Shown: positions 1 through 12,642, counted from the stretch's first letter. The stretch: 64,000 nt of DNA from Drosophila pseudoobscura (GCF_009870125.1 NC_046679.1:12648001-12712000); one strand, 5' to 3'. Made by a program: numbers and translations. Notes: generated from the letters alone by a model not told the origin.

Positions 1-3000
1 TCAGTGGCACATGCCACAGGCCCGGCAACCAGCCCCAGCCCCATCCCCAGCCAGATATATGCATATACTCGTGCAATAATGCCATATACCATTTATATCA
101 GAGTGTAATTACATGCATGTAAATGCTCGAAATTTGCATATGCCGCAAGCCGACTCCGATAGGCGTCTTAAATTTTCAATTTTGTTGTTTATTAAGTGCT
201 AAATAATTGTTTACGTTTGTGCCCCCGGGGGGAAAGGAGTCCGAGACCTGATCAAAGGTGTTTTCGGCCTGCACACGATTTCCGTTTGTAATTATTGTTG
301 AAATTTTGTGCAATTTCCTCTGCTCATCGCACACTCACTCCTGCCTCCAATGTGATTTCCTGCACTTTATGCGACCCTGCAATTACCGGGGCATTTCGTG
401 TTGTGTGTGTGTGCGTGAGGCCTTTGAGGCGTGTGAAATTTCCAAAATGTGCAACGCACTTTCTCTAATTACCCCCGCAACTGCTCGCCTTCGCACTCTA
501 ATTACGAAAGCCCTAGAAATTGCAGGGAATCGGATCTGGGTCTTTGCTTAAATTACGCCAAAACAACACTCGGACGGACAGTCACAGTCACAGGACGTTG
601 CACACAATCAAATGTGCTCGCAGGTACGAGTGTATAAACACACATGACAATGGCCCCATTGTTTATGGCCTTTCACGGCACATTTTTATATGCAAAAATT
701 CAGCCAGAGTAATTAATTTTAATATGAAAGCCAAACATGAGCGCGCTCTAACAATTGTCATATAATTTGCCGTCTAGACAGTGGAAATTTAGTATTTTCA
801 ATTAACTGCAATGGCAACTCCGCTGCAGTCGCCCCAGCACTCAGCCACGGCCACAGCCACAGCACCAGCCCCCACCCCCAGCACCCACAACAACAATGCA
901 CACAAAAAGGCGCACAATAATGATGGGGAGGGAAGTACAGGAACTGGAGCTGGAGCTGGAGCCGGATCTGGCTGGCTGGCTGCCATGTTGACATAGCTAG
1001 CCGTGAATAAAAAAAACCCAAAAGCAATACAAGAAAAACAAAAAATTAAGGCTACATTTTGGTGAAACGAAGTTGAAAATACCCTGGCAGAGGCATCTGA
1101 AATTCGTTCAACCAATGATAGCATTTTGGCAGAATTATCTATGGTTCTAGAGAACTTTGCCTAGTTTCATTAGAGTCTCCAAAGATAATATGGTAGGAGT
1201 TGCAACCCATCTGTTTCTCTAACATTTTGGGGGCCTCTTTTGCATCCAAAATCCAATATCTTCGAAGCTGTGCCAACCTGATTTTCTTACTAGCTACTAG
1301 ATACTAGATTACTAGCCTCGAAGTCAGGCGTTACGGGTTCAACTGTTTGGCTTATAGATTTTGCTTTCCCTCGCCTTCGGGGCTTTGCATAATTTTGCTC
1401 CCCATTAGAATGCTCTCTAAAACAGTGTAGTTCAGTCGGGATCTGGGAGTTTGGAGTGGGGAGAGCTCTCCCCCCCATCGCCCTTGACTCTGGGCTGTGA
1501 GCAGGAGCTCGGGTAACGGGCTTACCGACGCCCTCAAGGTTGGCAACAAAATTGCACGGCCAGTCACTTGAGGAGTGATGGGGAAAGCTGTGAGGGCAGG
1601 GGCAGGGGCAGGGAGTGAGCAGCTTGATTCGTGTGCCAATGTCACTGCATCTGACGGTGCACTTGCCACATGGCATTCACTTTGAGTCGCAACTCGACTG
1701 GTTCCCTTTCCCCGACTGACTGACTGGATGGATGGATGGCTACGCACTTGCAACTCGCTGCGACTGTGACTGTGACTGGGAAGCCCTCCAAGTGGAGGTT
1801 GGAGTGGATGCACATGCACGCAGTGCCTGTACCAACCCCCAACCAGCTGATGGTCCGCCAACAACAAAGCGTGTGATGTCGACGGCTTCGATTTCACTTT
1901 TTGTACCCCCCCATTCGCTTGGATTTTTAATTGAAATTTCATTTGCTGCGTTTGTTTGCACATAATTACGGTGGGTGTGATATGGCAGCTAGATCCGCTT
2001 GTTATGCAAATTTAAGATGAATCCAGACCGGAGATACCAGCGCGTATGTGTGTGACAAAGTGCAGGGAGAAACGGCCATAAGACGAGCCACAGATGACTG
2101 AATAGATGGAGGTGGGTTGCAGATCAAATGAGTACTGGGGTATGTCTGGAGCTGCCACAGAGTTGAAGTGTCCTCATATTTTTCTTTATTTTTTTTTGCT
2201 GTGGTTTTTGTGGTTGCATTGTGGTTTGGGAACGGCTCGAAAAGGATTCGAAATCCAATGCGAAAGTTGAGATGAGTTGAGCTCAGCTGAAAAGGAGCTT
2301 TGCCTTCCGCCTGCGGGCGGCTAAACTCCGAGCAGCTCCATTCTCCATTCAGCTCCGAGTCTGAAAACAAACGGAGAAAGAGCTCAGATCTATTCAAATA
2401 GTGAGCTGTATTAAATGGGATTTTCGCAGCGGGGGGGGTGATAGTAGTTTTGCTCTCGGCTTAAGACCCAAATAAGTTGGGGAAAATGTCAGCACTTGGA
2501 CTCTGCTCTTTGCAGCACGGAATAAATGCTACAAATTAAGAGCAACACATTCAAAGGAAATTACTATTTAAATGAAATGAATAAAATGTTATTTTTTTTT
2601 GTAATAGCTGTCGAAACACTTGGCTTTAAGTGGCTTTAAGAGTGCTCTCAGGGGTCACTCAGGGGTCTCACCCCACATACCCCGGAATTGACCCTAATCC
2701 ATGATTATGAACCCCATTCAGCGATATTCTATCGTTGATTGAATAATCACTCAGTGGAAAGGGCAACAAGCTGCCACAGACAACAGGCAGCTCGATTAAT
2801 TTACTTACATGGTGTATTGTGGCAATCGATACAGGTGATACAACGCCGTTGTTGCTGCCCCAAACGCAAGACACACTCACACGGACACTGGACACAAATT
2901 AAGCGGCTTTGGGGGCGTTGAGTAGTCGTTGTTTCTAATCAAATGCCACGGCACTTCATTTGGTTCGGGGATTTGTTGACTCTGGCGGGCCTATAAAGAC

Positions 3001-3831
3001 ATAATCCGCCAAACTTCCCCTCCTCAGACAGGTGGCCCACCGTCTGTCCACTTGTTGTGGTCCAGAGAGTCCTCGAGGCTCGGTGGCACGCAACGCTGGA
3101 GCACTGCCGGATGGACGATGCAGGATGCCCGTTAGACGCTGGTCACACACGCACAATTATGCCATTTGATTTATGGCATTGGTATCGAAGGATTTTAGCC
3201 GCAAATCTGTCGGTCTCTCTCTCTCGCTCGCTCTGCCAATACCGGAGGCCGGCAAAAAACTGGCGCCAAAATGGCCAACTTTGGGCGCGGAAAAATTCGA
3301 GGCCGGAAACACAAAAACACACGCACACGGAGACGGGACGAGACGCGGAAAATGGCAAGCAAATTACGACTGACAAAGGGAGGAGCGAACGCGAACGCGA
3401 ACCCCGAAAAAAAGGCACAGTTTGCTGCCTCGAAGCCAACGATCCAACGATTCGACGATGATTACCAGCAACAAAAGGATGCCAAAAAAGCGGCCAGTTC
3501 AAACTGGGAATCCCCCCAAGCTCCTGCCGACTGGAAATCACTCACTCGCTCGCTCGCACGGACAAATCGCGCGCTACCGTGTTGCAGCCGGTCCGGTGCG
3601 CGGGTCGGAACAGAGCGGAACGTGGCGGAGCAGCGCTGGAAAAAATGCAACCAAAGTATGCAAAGCACGCGAACGTACTGCGGACTCCTCCCTGGCTGGG
3701 CTGGCTGTGCTGGCTGGCTGGCTGGCAGCAATGCAGCCGTGCCTCAGCTGCCTCTGGGCCTCAGTTGCCTCCTCAGTCGAGACGAGGCACAGAACTCGGG
3801 GAACTTCTCGAGCCGGGCCGCACCGTAAACA

Positions 3832-3861
3832 TTAACGCTAACGTTAACGTTAACGCTAACG
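3832..3861. repeat. Hexamer array, 5 x YTAACG
   Basis: Five perfect in-phase hexamers (TTAACG, CTAACG, TTAACG, TTAACG, CTAACG). The unit carries an AACG core like that of Myb-type DNA sites, although the last base of the strict consensus is not met in this array. Confidence 0.85.
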
Positions 3862-4346
3862 TCGCTGCCAGCCCATATGGGGGCGGGGGGGCCAAGAGTT
3901 GAGGAGGAGCTTTGCCCACGTTGCAAGTGTTTGTTGTAAGCGATACCCAGGACTCGGGCCGCGAGGGAGCAGCAGTGGTGGCAGCGTAGCTGGGGAGGTT
4001 TTTTTTTCAATATTTTTTCCACTTTTTTGCAGAGTTTTTTTGTTGTTGCAGCCACCCCGCTGTAGCTGAGGTTGAGGCACAGTCACAGGCAGAGACTGAA
4101 GCCGGCAAATGCCCAAGTGCAGAAAGTAGGTGAGGCAAGGCAGCAGCAGGCTGCCACATGAGGCGAAGCGAGACAGCGTGGCAGACGCAGACGAGAAGAG
4201 GCAGGCAGAGCAGAGCAGAGCAGAGAGTGTTTACCTCAGCTTAGGGCTCTATCAGCCAGTCTGGCTCTCTTCTATACACAGCCTATGCCGTGCCACAAAA
4301 CATGAATGAGTTGTGAAGCAAATGAAGTGCCACACAGCTTGCCTCG

Positions 4347-4370
4347 TGCACCGTGCACCGTGCACCGTGC
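4347..4370. repeat. Short tandem repeat, TGCACCG units
   Basis: Three consecutive 7-bp TGCACCG units followed by a partial one. Nothing links it to a gene. Confidence 0.8.
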
Positions 4371-5974
4371 TCATTGCAACCCGCAGCGTATTTAAATATA
4401 GCAGAGCACCAGAATAACAGAGGAGCTGCGAGCAAGCAGCAACAGCAGCAGCAGGAGCTGTGGCTGTGGCAGTGGCAAGTGCAACGCATGCAGCAGCAGT
4501 CGGCGAGCGTGGAAAGCGTCTCCCACATCTGCAGCCCCAGCGACGCCAGCAGCGAAGCCGGCGCAGACCAACGCGCAGACAGGACGGGCGGCAGACAGCA
4601 GCGTTCACAGGCTATCATGTCACCGCCGCCGTCCTCATTTGTCTGTTTGCTGTGTATCCGAATACCCTCCATTTCAGAGGGTACTCTGACTAGGAGCAGA
4701 AGCATGCCACTTACAGGAGAAAAGGCTTAGCCTATAGAGAGTTTATCAAGTGATATTCGAGGCTTCCAGGAAGGCATAGCCATGCCGCTGAGAAAAGAGT
4801 ATGTATTGTTTTATAGACTGAGTTGGTAGATAGAATATGGTACTTCTTCTAGTACGAAAACAATCTCAAGAGAATGTTGATTTAGGAAGAAATTAGGGCG
4901 GTACTTGAGCCATGTTTTGCAAGAGTGTCCACAAAGGCGACCCTTAAAACCAAGTCTTTCTCCATGCTTTATTTTAATTTCTTTTTTTGTGTGAGTCAAA
5001 CAGACAGACAGACAGAGAGTCTGACTGGCTGGCTGGCAAGTTGGATGGCTGTATGGCTGGATGGCTGGCAGGCAGTTTAGTTTCGACTGAGCCTGGGCAT
5101 ATTTTGCGCCTCATCATCTCGGCCGCTGAGGATGACACATGCGAATGACTGCAAAACAAAATGAGTGGAGCAGGAGCCGCCTCTGATGCTTGCTGCTGTT
5201 GCTGCCACTGATGATATTGTTGCTGTCATCAGCAACATTTTGCCGTGCAGCAGCAGCAGGAGGAACTTTCTAGTGGACTCCCATTCCGGCAGAGAGACAG
5301 AGACTATTTGCTGATGCAGCTGAATGAAGGGTTACAGACAGACCCGACCTTGGTGGGGGATTTGGTGTCGGTCCAAGCCCAGGAGGCTCAATCAACAAAT
5401 TGCCAGATCGTTGGGTGTTAATAACGAATATCTATGGGAAGCAAAGTAATTTGCTGGCTTGGACAGGTCAGGCTTCAGATATCCTACCTTGGGTATATTT
5501 CTATGACGATCATAGGCATGCATCACTGTGAATAGGCCGAAAACGAGAAACACAGAAGTTAGTAAAGAATAGAAAAACTTTAATCAAAAGAAAATTACAC
5601 AACAAAGGCAGCACCACCCCCTCGCACTCTGGAGGGAGGAGGAAGTAAGTCTGAGACTGGAACTGGAGTCTGAATTAGGGGCTGTGTAGGAGAGAGTATG
5701 TATGGTCTGGTTATAGGCTGGCCGGGGCACGTACTTGCGGTGGCATGCACATAATGAGAGCTGGCTCCGGCATAAACGTGCCATAAACAGTGGCACATCC
5801 CCAGCCAGCCCCTGTGTCCCTGTCCCCCATAAATATTCCATGTGGCATGCGTTGACAAAGCCTCAGCTTGGGCTTCGACTGCGGCATCTGGGGCATGAGA
5901 GAGCATATCATATCATATCGTATACATAGGTAAAGTAAAGTTTTCCATGTGCCCCCCCACGTGTGGCAGATACA

Positions 5975-5984
5975 TATATAAAAG
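5975..5984 (+). promoter_or_regulatory. Candidate TATA box
   Basis: TATATAAAAG on the plus strand matches the TATA consensus well. A start about 30 bp downstream would fall near 6005, where no strong Inr is present. No convincing gene follows, so this is only a candidate promoter, perhaps for a non-coding transcript or a 5' exon. Confidence 0.25.
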
Positions 5985-6398
5985 TATCCCGGCATAATGC
6001 TGGACTGACGAACCGTGCAGAGTGCGGAGGCTTCTAACTTTTATCGGTCCTGTTGTGATAGTTGACTCGCTGCTAAGCCTATTAAGGCGCTTGAGTCGTC
6101 CAACAAGCCAACGGCTTTTGCACCGACCAGGTTTCGCCGTTGCCGCTGCATGCCGCCCCTTCGTTTGGGGGCACTGCTTTTTGCTGTTCGTTGCAACAAA
6201 TGATAGGCCCCACAGGGGAGCTAAGCACTCGTCTGTTCCTATGGCTCCTGCTCCTCCTGCTGCTCCTGCTCCTGCTCCTCCTGCTCCTGCTGTTAATTAT
6301 GGGCAGGTTTGAGGCGGACACGGCACTGAGACAGAGGACGTTCGTTGCTCGTTAGTGACGCTCCACATCTCTGTCTGCCTCTCTATATCTATCTCCAT

Positions 6399-6417
6399 CT
6401 CTCTCTCTCTCTCTCTC
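6399..6417. repeat. CT/GA microsatellite
   Basis: Uninterrupted CT dinucleotide run in a longer pyrimidine-rich block (about 6361-6430). GA runs can bind GAGA factor in flies, but no promoter is evident next to it. Confidence 0.85.
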
Positions 6418-7502
6418 GCTATGTCTCTGTCTCACTGGCTCTTTCTGTATCCGCTCTGGCTGCAATTTTCTCAAGAAGCCGCACTTAAATGGCTTCCCCA
6501 TGCGGGTGCAAACAAAAGCTGCCACACACACACACACATGACTACCCTTCTCTTTACTCTTGCCCCCTGCATCTCTACCCCCTCTCACTCCATTTCTTTG
6601 CGACAGTTAAAAAAGAAAAAGAAAATATGGCTAAAATCGCTGCTGCAAGACGGCTGAAGTGGTGGTTGAATTTGTATTTTTTGTTGTTTTTTTGCTGTGT
6701 CTTGCAACGTGCAAATGGAAAAAGAGTTGCAAATTTGCGATGCTGCTGCCTACGCTGCCGCTGTTGCTGCCACTGTTGCTGCCACTGTTCTGCGCAACAC
6801 ATGCGCCATTATGCAATTGATTTTTGTTCGTTTTTTTGTGGAAGTTTCTGCTGCAGGTTTTATTTGTTGTTGCATTGTTTGCTGGCTGACGCCCTGGCCA
6901 AGCACTTGGCTTAAAGCTAAGCTGTGCCCCACCTGCACGGGATAGGATGGAATGGGGTGGCAGCACAAAGGTCATTCAACCTGGGTGAGACTAATTTGCC
7001 ACTGCCCTGGCAGGTGTGCCTAATTAAGCGGATCCCTTTCACCAGAAGCCCTCAAACTAAAGCCAAAAAGTATGCAAAAAAGGCAGCTACAGGCGTTGAA
7101 AGGCCTGCCCGGGCCTACACACACAAAAAGGTGTCTAAAATGACGCTTTATATGCGCTGAAACAAGTGGAAAGGAAGGAATAAACTGAAGGCATACAAAC
7201 AACACGAGGGCACAAACTGCACACACACTGAACTGCACTTGCAACTGCGTTGCACGATGCACGTGCTCTATCGCATTGGAGGTTGCATGCAGCTCATAAC
7301 CCTGAATGCCATGCCCTGAGACAGCTATGAATGCAAAAACGGTCTGGCGGGGGTCGGAGGACGGGGGACGGGCGACAGGGCCAGCATAAAGACAGACAAC
7401 TCACAGACGTACCCACACTCCGCCTCCGGCCCACTCCAATGCACCAGATTGCGTATACGCAGCGTTGGCCACTTCTCTCTCGCTCTCTGCAGTCGTGTGC
7501 TG

Positions 7503-7525
7503 GTGTGTGTGTGCGTGTGTGTGTG
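7503..7525. repeat. GT microsatellite
   Basis: GT dinucleotide run with one C interruption. Confidence 0.8.
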
Positions 7526-8010
7526 ACATGCTGTGATAAGCCACCGCATCTCCAGCTGCATCTGCATTCGCATCTCCATCTCTGACAGCGGAATTGGAGG
7601 CCATGCCGCGTTTTATGCGTGCGTCCTGGCCCCGGCTCAGCTTCTGTTCCTGCCCCTTGCCGCGTCCCTTCTCCTGCTGCTGCTGCTGCCCCTCATTGTG
7701 AATGTCAAGTGTTGGCAGTTGGCCTGGCAAGATGTTTTGTGCGACGCCGGGGCAACATCAACGGGAACGACTACGCCAGCAACATTTGCTGTGTCAAGTG
7801 GCAGTCAAGTGCATTTAACATGGCGCGTCTTTGATTGACGTCTGCCCGCGTGGCAGGGATCGGGGAGCAGGGAGCAGATGTGCATAGAAGGAATCGTTAC
7901 CCAGTCCGGATATAGTAGCGGACCGAGTGCCAGCCCAGAACAATGACAGCGACAGCAAAAGCTGATACACCTATTGTGCGTTTGTTAGCCCCGCTAATTC
8001 ATCGTCACAG

Positions 8011-8039
8011 CTGCTCTGCTCTGCTCTGCTCTGCTCTGC
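8011..8039. repeat. CTGCT pentamer microsatellite
   Basis: About six CTGCT units ending in CTGCC. Confidence 0.85.
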
Positions 8040-9157
8040 CCTGGCCTGTGGTGGGTCAATCAATCACTTCCCTTCATTGGTTATTCATGCATACATTTGC
8101 ATATGCTCAGCGACGATTATGTGTTAAATTATAGGCAATAATACAGCCATGATTAGGCCCATCAAATGCAGTTGCAACACAAGACAAAATATGGTCCCGT
8201 CTCTCTGCTTAATAAATCAAAAGATAAGGCAATTAAACTCTCATTTCGTTCGATACAAAACTCACGTAATATCATCCCATTCCACACATTAACAATAATA
8301 TTTATATCGCATATGGCTCGTCGGGCAATCAAGACCGCACCCTCAATCCATATCCATAGCTATCCAAAGAAACGCCAAGGGAATCGGCAAACATTCATGC
8401 GAATTTGATGAGCGTTAGCCAAGTCATTTGCCGAACACGTGTACATACATCTGTATACTTTTACTTTTTCCCCGGACCACGTCCACTCGCTATGCAGAAA
8501 GCCACAAAATCATGCAAAGCAAATTTAATTAAATTAAACGCAGCTCCAGCTCCAGCTCCAACTCCACTGAAGAGGTAAGAGTGGAAAGGCCAAGTCTACG
8601 GTTTCATGGTCCCATAAAGCGAGGAAAGAGTTGGCTGGCACTTTAATAATGACACAAATTTTGCGTGAGTGATAGTCAAATGAACGCTCAAGAGGCACTG
8701 GCAGACATATAAACAAACAGCAGAGAAACACCAGCGATCCAGGGATACCCTTCCTTCTGCTGGATCATATTAATCAGCATTGACCAAGACTGATCCTATG
8801 ACATCTATAAGTATATCTATGTGAACCCAAGGCGGTCTGTGGAAAGTTTTGACACGCATAGGCTTTCGTGGAAACCAAAATACCCTCCGCTGCTGCGGTA
8901 TATTAATGAGCAAATAGAGATGCGGAGACAAAGCGTTTACCGAAAGGGAAAAAGAAATTATTATGAAATGTTCAAACTGTTGCAACGAAACAAAGCCCAA
9001 AGCCAGTCGAAGAAACAAGTTTTCGAGTGATCTTCTTCGCGCGTCCGGCGGGGTCCAACTGCCTTTTGCTGGGGCCTGCCCCTGCCACAGCTCATTTAGC
9101 TGCGAGTCGGCGACCCGCAAACAACACGTAAAGTGCTCCAAAAAGTGCCATTCGAAG

Positions 9158-10389
9158 ATGACTTCCCATCCGTGGCTGTTACTGTCGATGGTGCGTAGCT
9201 TAAGCCGAGCAGAGTCGTTTTGTGTATCGAATTAATACGAGTATATTTTGCAACTTAGCTGGCCCTGGCCGCCACGGTGCGATCGCAGGAATATCACTAC
9301 CAGCGGCCGCAAGTCCCCTTCAGCGAGGTGTCAGCGCGTCACCAGCAGCCTGCCAAATATGTGGTCCAAACCCTGGGCCCCAACAGTCGCACCTACGCTC
9401 TGGAGTCCCACCTGGCCCCGAGTGTCTATGAGAACCACCAGACTGTGGTCGTGAGGGCGCAGAGGGGACAGCAGAACCAGCTCGGATATGGATACCAAGG
9501 CCCACAGCAGCAGCAGCAGCAGCAGCAATATGTGGCACCGCAGCAACAGTTCCAGCAGCAGCAATATGTGGCCCATCAGCAGCAGCAATATGTGGCACCC
9601 CAGCTGAATATGCAGTATCTGGCACCCCAGCCCGTGCAGCAGCCGGAATTGCACTATTCGACCTACAGAAATCCTTTGCTGGGCAGCGGAAGCTATCAGC
9701 AATTCTCTTCAGCCCTAGCCGCTCCTCTCAGCACTCAGGCACTGGCTCCACCGGCACCACCAGCACCACTCAACTATTACCAGCCTCAAGCTCAACCTCA
9801 GCCTCAAAACCAAGCCATCGCCCAGTACCAGGGAGTACCTCAGCCCGCGGCACAGTACTTGCCACAACCGCAGAACCTGGCGCCACAGAGACTGTACTTC
9901 GCCAACCCCCATCCCTACGCAACGGTCACCCTTCCCTCGGGGCAGCAGGTGCTGGATGCGGGCCACGGCTCCGGTGTGCCGCCCACCGCGGTGCTGAACA
10001 AACTGCTGACCAGCACGGGTCTCACAGAGCCCGCACCGCGAAAGGGCGACCAGGTAGCCCAGTCGGAGAGCGCGTCGTTGGACGGCTACGACTACAAGCA
10101 GACGGCGTCCGGGGACACCAGAGAGTACCAGCGTTACGTGACCAACTGCCAGCCCAATGGACAGTGCCAGCAACAGATCTTGAGTCCAGGCCAAGTGGAC
10201 CCGGGACACAAGCAGCTGCTGCAGGACATACGCGCCGTGGCCCATGCCCATATCGAGGGATGCACGAAGAGTCCCGCGATCTATGTGCCCCCAGGAGCCG
10301 CGCAGAATGGCCAGGGCCAGCTGAGGCCCAGGAACAGGCGCACCTATGAGCGGAAGGAGGAGCTGATCGAAAGGCATCCCTTCAACTGA
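9158..10389 (+). CDS. Gln-rich secreted protein, two exons, 387 aa
   Basis: Exon 1 is 9158-9190 (11 codons, donor GTGCGT) and exon 2 is 9259-10389 (acceptor TTAG). The join is in phase and builds a signal peptide: MTSHPWLLLSM joined to LALAATVRS, with cleavage likely before QEYHYQ. The mature protein is dominated by Gln/Pro/Tyr/Ala. It has a poly-Gln core and repeated QYVAPQ-like units around residues 80-125, a less repetitive C-terminal third with two Cys (NCQPNGQC) and a third near the end. There is no enzyme domain; a structural extracellular role (cuticle, eggshell or similar matrix) would fit the composition but is inference. It lies first in a run of small secreted genes. AATAAA lies 68 nt after the stop. 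I do not recognise the gene. Confidence 0.85.
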
Positions 10390-10456
10390 ACCCTAGCCCA
10401 AATTCAAAACTAGATTTAATAATTGTTATTGTTAGTTGAACACATTTTTCAATGTA

Positions 10457-10462
10457 AATAAA
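10457..10462 (+). other. Poly(A) signal of the Gln-rich secreted gene
   Basis: AATAAA 68 nt downstream of the TGA stop, in a short AT-rich 3' end. Confidence 0.7.
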
Positions 10463-11044
10463 GTGAGCGAGTCCCCTTCCTAACCGATTCCGCGATTTGT
10501 TTCAACAGCCCAAAGGTAGACAATGCTCCGAGGCTCCCCAGCTCCAGCTGATTGAGACGACATCATGTTATTGATCAACCGGTTGGCTGTTGCCTCATCT
10601 CTGCCCCCCTGGGTTTTTTATTATGCGATTGCCAATGGGTCTCTGCCAGTCGTATGCTAATCACCCATAAAAAAATTAACACTGGACTCAATGCACTGCG
10701 CGAAAAAATGGGGGAGAGCATGCGAAAACCTAAAGAGTAGATTTATGATCTTCAATATGTTTCCAAATGCTGTCAAACATTGCAAAGTCTGGCTTGCATT
10801 CGTTTTTATTTCAATATTAAAACCTATCAACACATTTCTGAAACCATTTTTGCAACCTACTTTCTATTATACCTAAAAAAAGAATTAATTATTTGAATCT
10901 GCTAAATGAGGTATGAGGTAATGATTTTCGTCTGATCAGACCGTCATTAAAAAAGGTTCTAGACCAGCGAACAATAATATTAATGGTACATTAAATCTCA
11001 AAGCAATTGATATTTAGTTATAGTTTGTAATAGAGAACGATGTC
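10463..11044. other. Intergenic, AT-rich
   Basis: About 580 bp between two plus-strand genes. I see no coding potential; the second half is strongly AT-rich. Confidence 0.6.
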
Positions 11045-11048
11045 AGTT
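11043..11048 (+). promoter_or_regulatory. Initiator (Inr) of the DUF1091 gene
   Basis: TCAGTT matches the Drosophila Inr. A start at the A (11045) would give a 29-nt 5' leader before the ATG at 11074. Upstream sequence is AT-rich without a perfect TATA box. Confidence 0.45.
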
Positions 11049-11073
11049 GGGGTTGGTTCATTACGGTATCAAA

Positions 11074-11788
11074 ATGCGCGTTCACTATATTATTTGGATG
11101 GTGCCTTTTATTCTTGCATCTTGTGTGACGGAGGTAACTTCCATAATATCGAATCCTTTGGCTGTTACTTTACTGTTTTGTGTTTTGTGCATCGCCAGAT
11201 AGATTCCCTGTTCGAGTTCACCAACATCAAGTGCAATTCGATTGACAAAAAGTTCTTCGACTTCGATTACTGTCACATCAAGGCCGTGAATCGGACCTTC
11301 AAGTACATGTCCGTGAGGACTGCCCTGCATGAGTTACCCGTTAGGGAGGTATTGGTAGGTACTGTACTTTATCCGCATTGTCCAAGGCTAATGGTGTCTC
11401 CGTTCCTAGGCAGATCTGCAAATTTTGAGGCGCTTCAAGGGCTACATACCAATCACCATGAACGTCACCTTGGATGTGTGCAGGTACATGAATAAGAGAA
11501 ACAGCCGCAATCCCATGGTGAATTTTTTTGATAGAGTGCTAAAGAACTACTCGAATGCCTATCACAAGTGTCCCTACGATGTGAGTTCTTCAAGATACCT
11601 AATGCTATATGTAGTATATGATGTCCTTGCAGCACGACGTTTGGGTGGAGCAGCTTCCGACTCAGTTCGTGAACACGCAATTCAGCGACGTGTTGCCTCT
11701 TCCCAGTGGCGACTATGCCTTTTACAGCACATGGGTTGTCAATGGCAAGATGCGGGGAACTCTATGGGTCTACGGAACTCTGTCTTAA
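11074..11788 (+). CDS. DUF1091 family secreted protein, four exons, 180 aa
   Basis: Exons are 11074-11133, 11199-11354, 11410-11580 and 11633-11788, all phase 0 with GT-AG borders. MRVHYIIWMVPFILASCVTE is the signal peptide. The body has the hallmarks of the insect DUF1091 family (MD-2-like fold): an early FTNIKC, a middle YCHIKAVNRT, then NVTLDVCRYM with the conserved Cys, HKCPYD, and a C-terminal LPSGDYAFYSTW ending in a short beta strand (LWVYGTL). Length matches the family (about 170-190 aa). Some family members are small secreted proteins implicated in chemosensation, but function is mostly unknown. The exon 2/3 border is uncertain by two codons (donor at 11355, or at 11349). AATAAA follows 62 nt after the stop. 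Confidence 0.88.
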
Positions 11789-11849
11789 GCTCTGATTCTA
11801 AGAACTTATTCCATACCTTCCATATGAATGATCTGTGCAGTGCAGCTCC

Positions 11850-11855
11850 AATAAA
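11850..11855 (+). other. Poly(A) signal of the DUF1091 gene
   Basis: AATAAA 62 nt after the TAA stop at 11786-11788. Confidence 0.7.
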
Positions 11856-12116
11856 ACCTAAGCATATGTCTGTCTTATTTCTTTCAGTGTGCTGTGTTTT
11901 TCGACTCTAAAGGCAGTGATTCCCCAGTGATTTCTCTATAGTTCTCAGTTCTTAAAGACAATCTATGCTAATCACAATCTATGCTAATCAAATCGATAAA
12001 TCCAGATGAGAACACGCAAACAAACCGGTTTCTCTCGGAGTTCTCTCTCTCTGGACAGTAGCATAATGATACCACAGATTTCATAATCGGTTCTAAGGGC
12101 AAGCCATAAGAGTTAG

Positions 12117-12122
12117 TCAGTC
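12117..12122 (+). promoter_or_regulatory. Initiator (Inr) candidate of the 132-aa gene
   Basis: TCAGTC with A at 12119 would give a 42-nt leader before the ATG at 12161. No DPE at +28 and no clear TATA box, so support is modest. Confidence 0.35.
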
Positions 12123-12160
12123 CGTGGACCCCGAAGCGAGACAATCACAGCGATACAGCG

Positions 12161-12641
12161 ATGAAGACGAGTTTGCTGCTCACTCTACTGGTAATCTCCG
12201 TTCAGAACACGGAACTCGTTTCCCCCTTGACAATGACGTCAAATGCTTAACCACTCTGTCTCCGGCCCATAGATGGTAGTGCTAGGTGTGATGTTAGCCC
12301 ACTCGGCCATCAACCCAGAAGCTGGCTACCCGTACGAGGCACCCGATGAAGAGCTCCAGCAGCTGACAGAGGAGCCTCGTCCCAGGGAGCAACGTCTCAA
12401 GGTGCGTGCGGGAGGGGTAGTGCCTGCCCAGCGGCGACAGCCGTTTGCACGCCGCAGCTGCCGCAACAAAGGCAAGAGGAATCCGGAGGCGGAGGCAGCT
12501 GCTCGGGCCAGGTATCATGCGGCTCGTCCCCCGCCGCGTCGCCTGTCGAGGCACAAGGAAGTCCAGGTGGACAGCGAGTTCTTTGAGCCCTCGCCGGAAC
12601 GGGTCGAGGAGCTGAGGCGGATTCTGCTCGACCAGCAATAA
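12161..12641 (+). CDS. Small basic secreted protein, two exons, 132 aa
   Basis: Exon 1 is 12161-12190 (MKTSLLLTLL) and exon 2 is 12273-12641. Joined in phase they give a signal peptide, MKTSLLLTLL plus MVVLGVMLAHSA, with cleavage near residue 22. The mature protein is acidic at first (a YEAPDEELQQL stretch), then strongly Arg/Lys/Ala/Pro-rich with a single Cys, then has a charged C-terminal helix-like segment (SPERVEELRRIL). Several basic pairs could be processing sites for a peptide precursor, but no known peptide is recognisable. The poly(A) signal overlaps the stop codon. The gene converges on the minus-strand gene ending at 13122. I do not recognise it. Confidence 0.78.
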
Positions 12642-12642
12642 A
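12637..12642 (+). other. Poly(A) signal overlapping the stop codon
   Basis: The AATAAA hexamer includes the TAA stop (12639-12641) of the 132-aa gene. If it is used, the 3' UTR is only about 15-30 nt. Confidence 0.55.

Larger units (their letters stand above)
1..9157. other. Gene-free stretch, left flank
   Basis: I see no convincing protein-coding gene. Open frames here are short, overlap on both strands and follow simple repeats (CAG/CTG, CA/GT, CT/GA, CTGCT, TGCACCG). The mix of AT-rich blocks and CAG-rich blocks is typical of Drosophila intergenic or large-intron regulatory DNA. A TATA-like promoter candidate lies at 5975-5984 and an AACG hexamer array at 3832-3861. Whether the stretch belongs to an intron of a gene outside the window cannot be told from the sequence. 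Confidence 0.6.

Noticed and set aside
1352-1963. Minus-strand open frame of 203 codons
   Set aside because: Low-complexity Pro/Ser/His translation, overlaps equally long frames on other strands, no promoter, splice or domain support.
8821-9030. Charged plus-strand frame just upstream of the Gln-rich gene
   Set aside because: No good ATG, no recognised family, ends in the likely leader region of the next gene.
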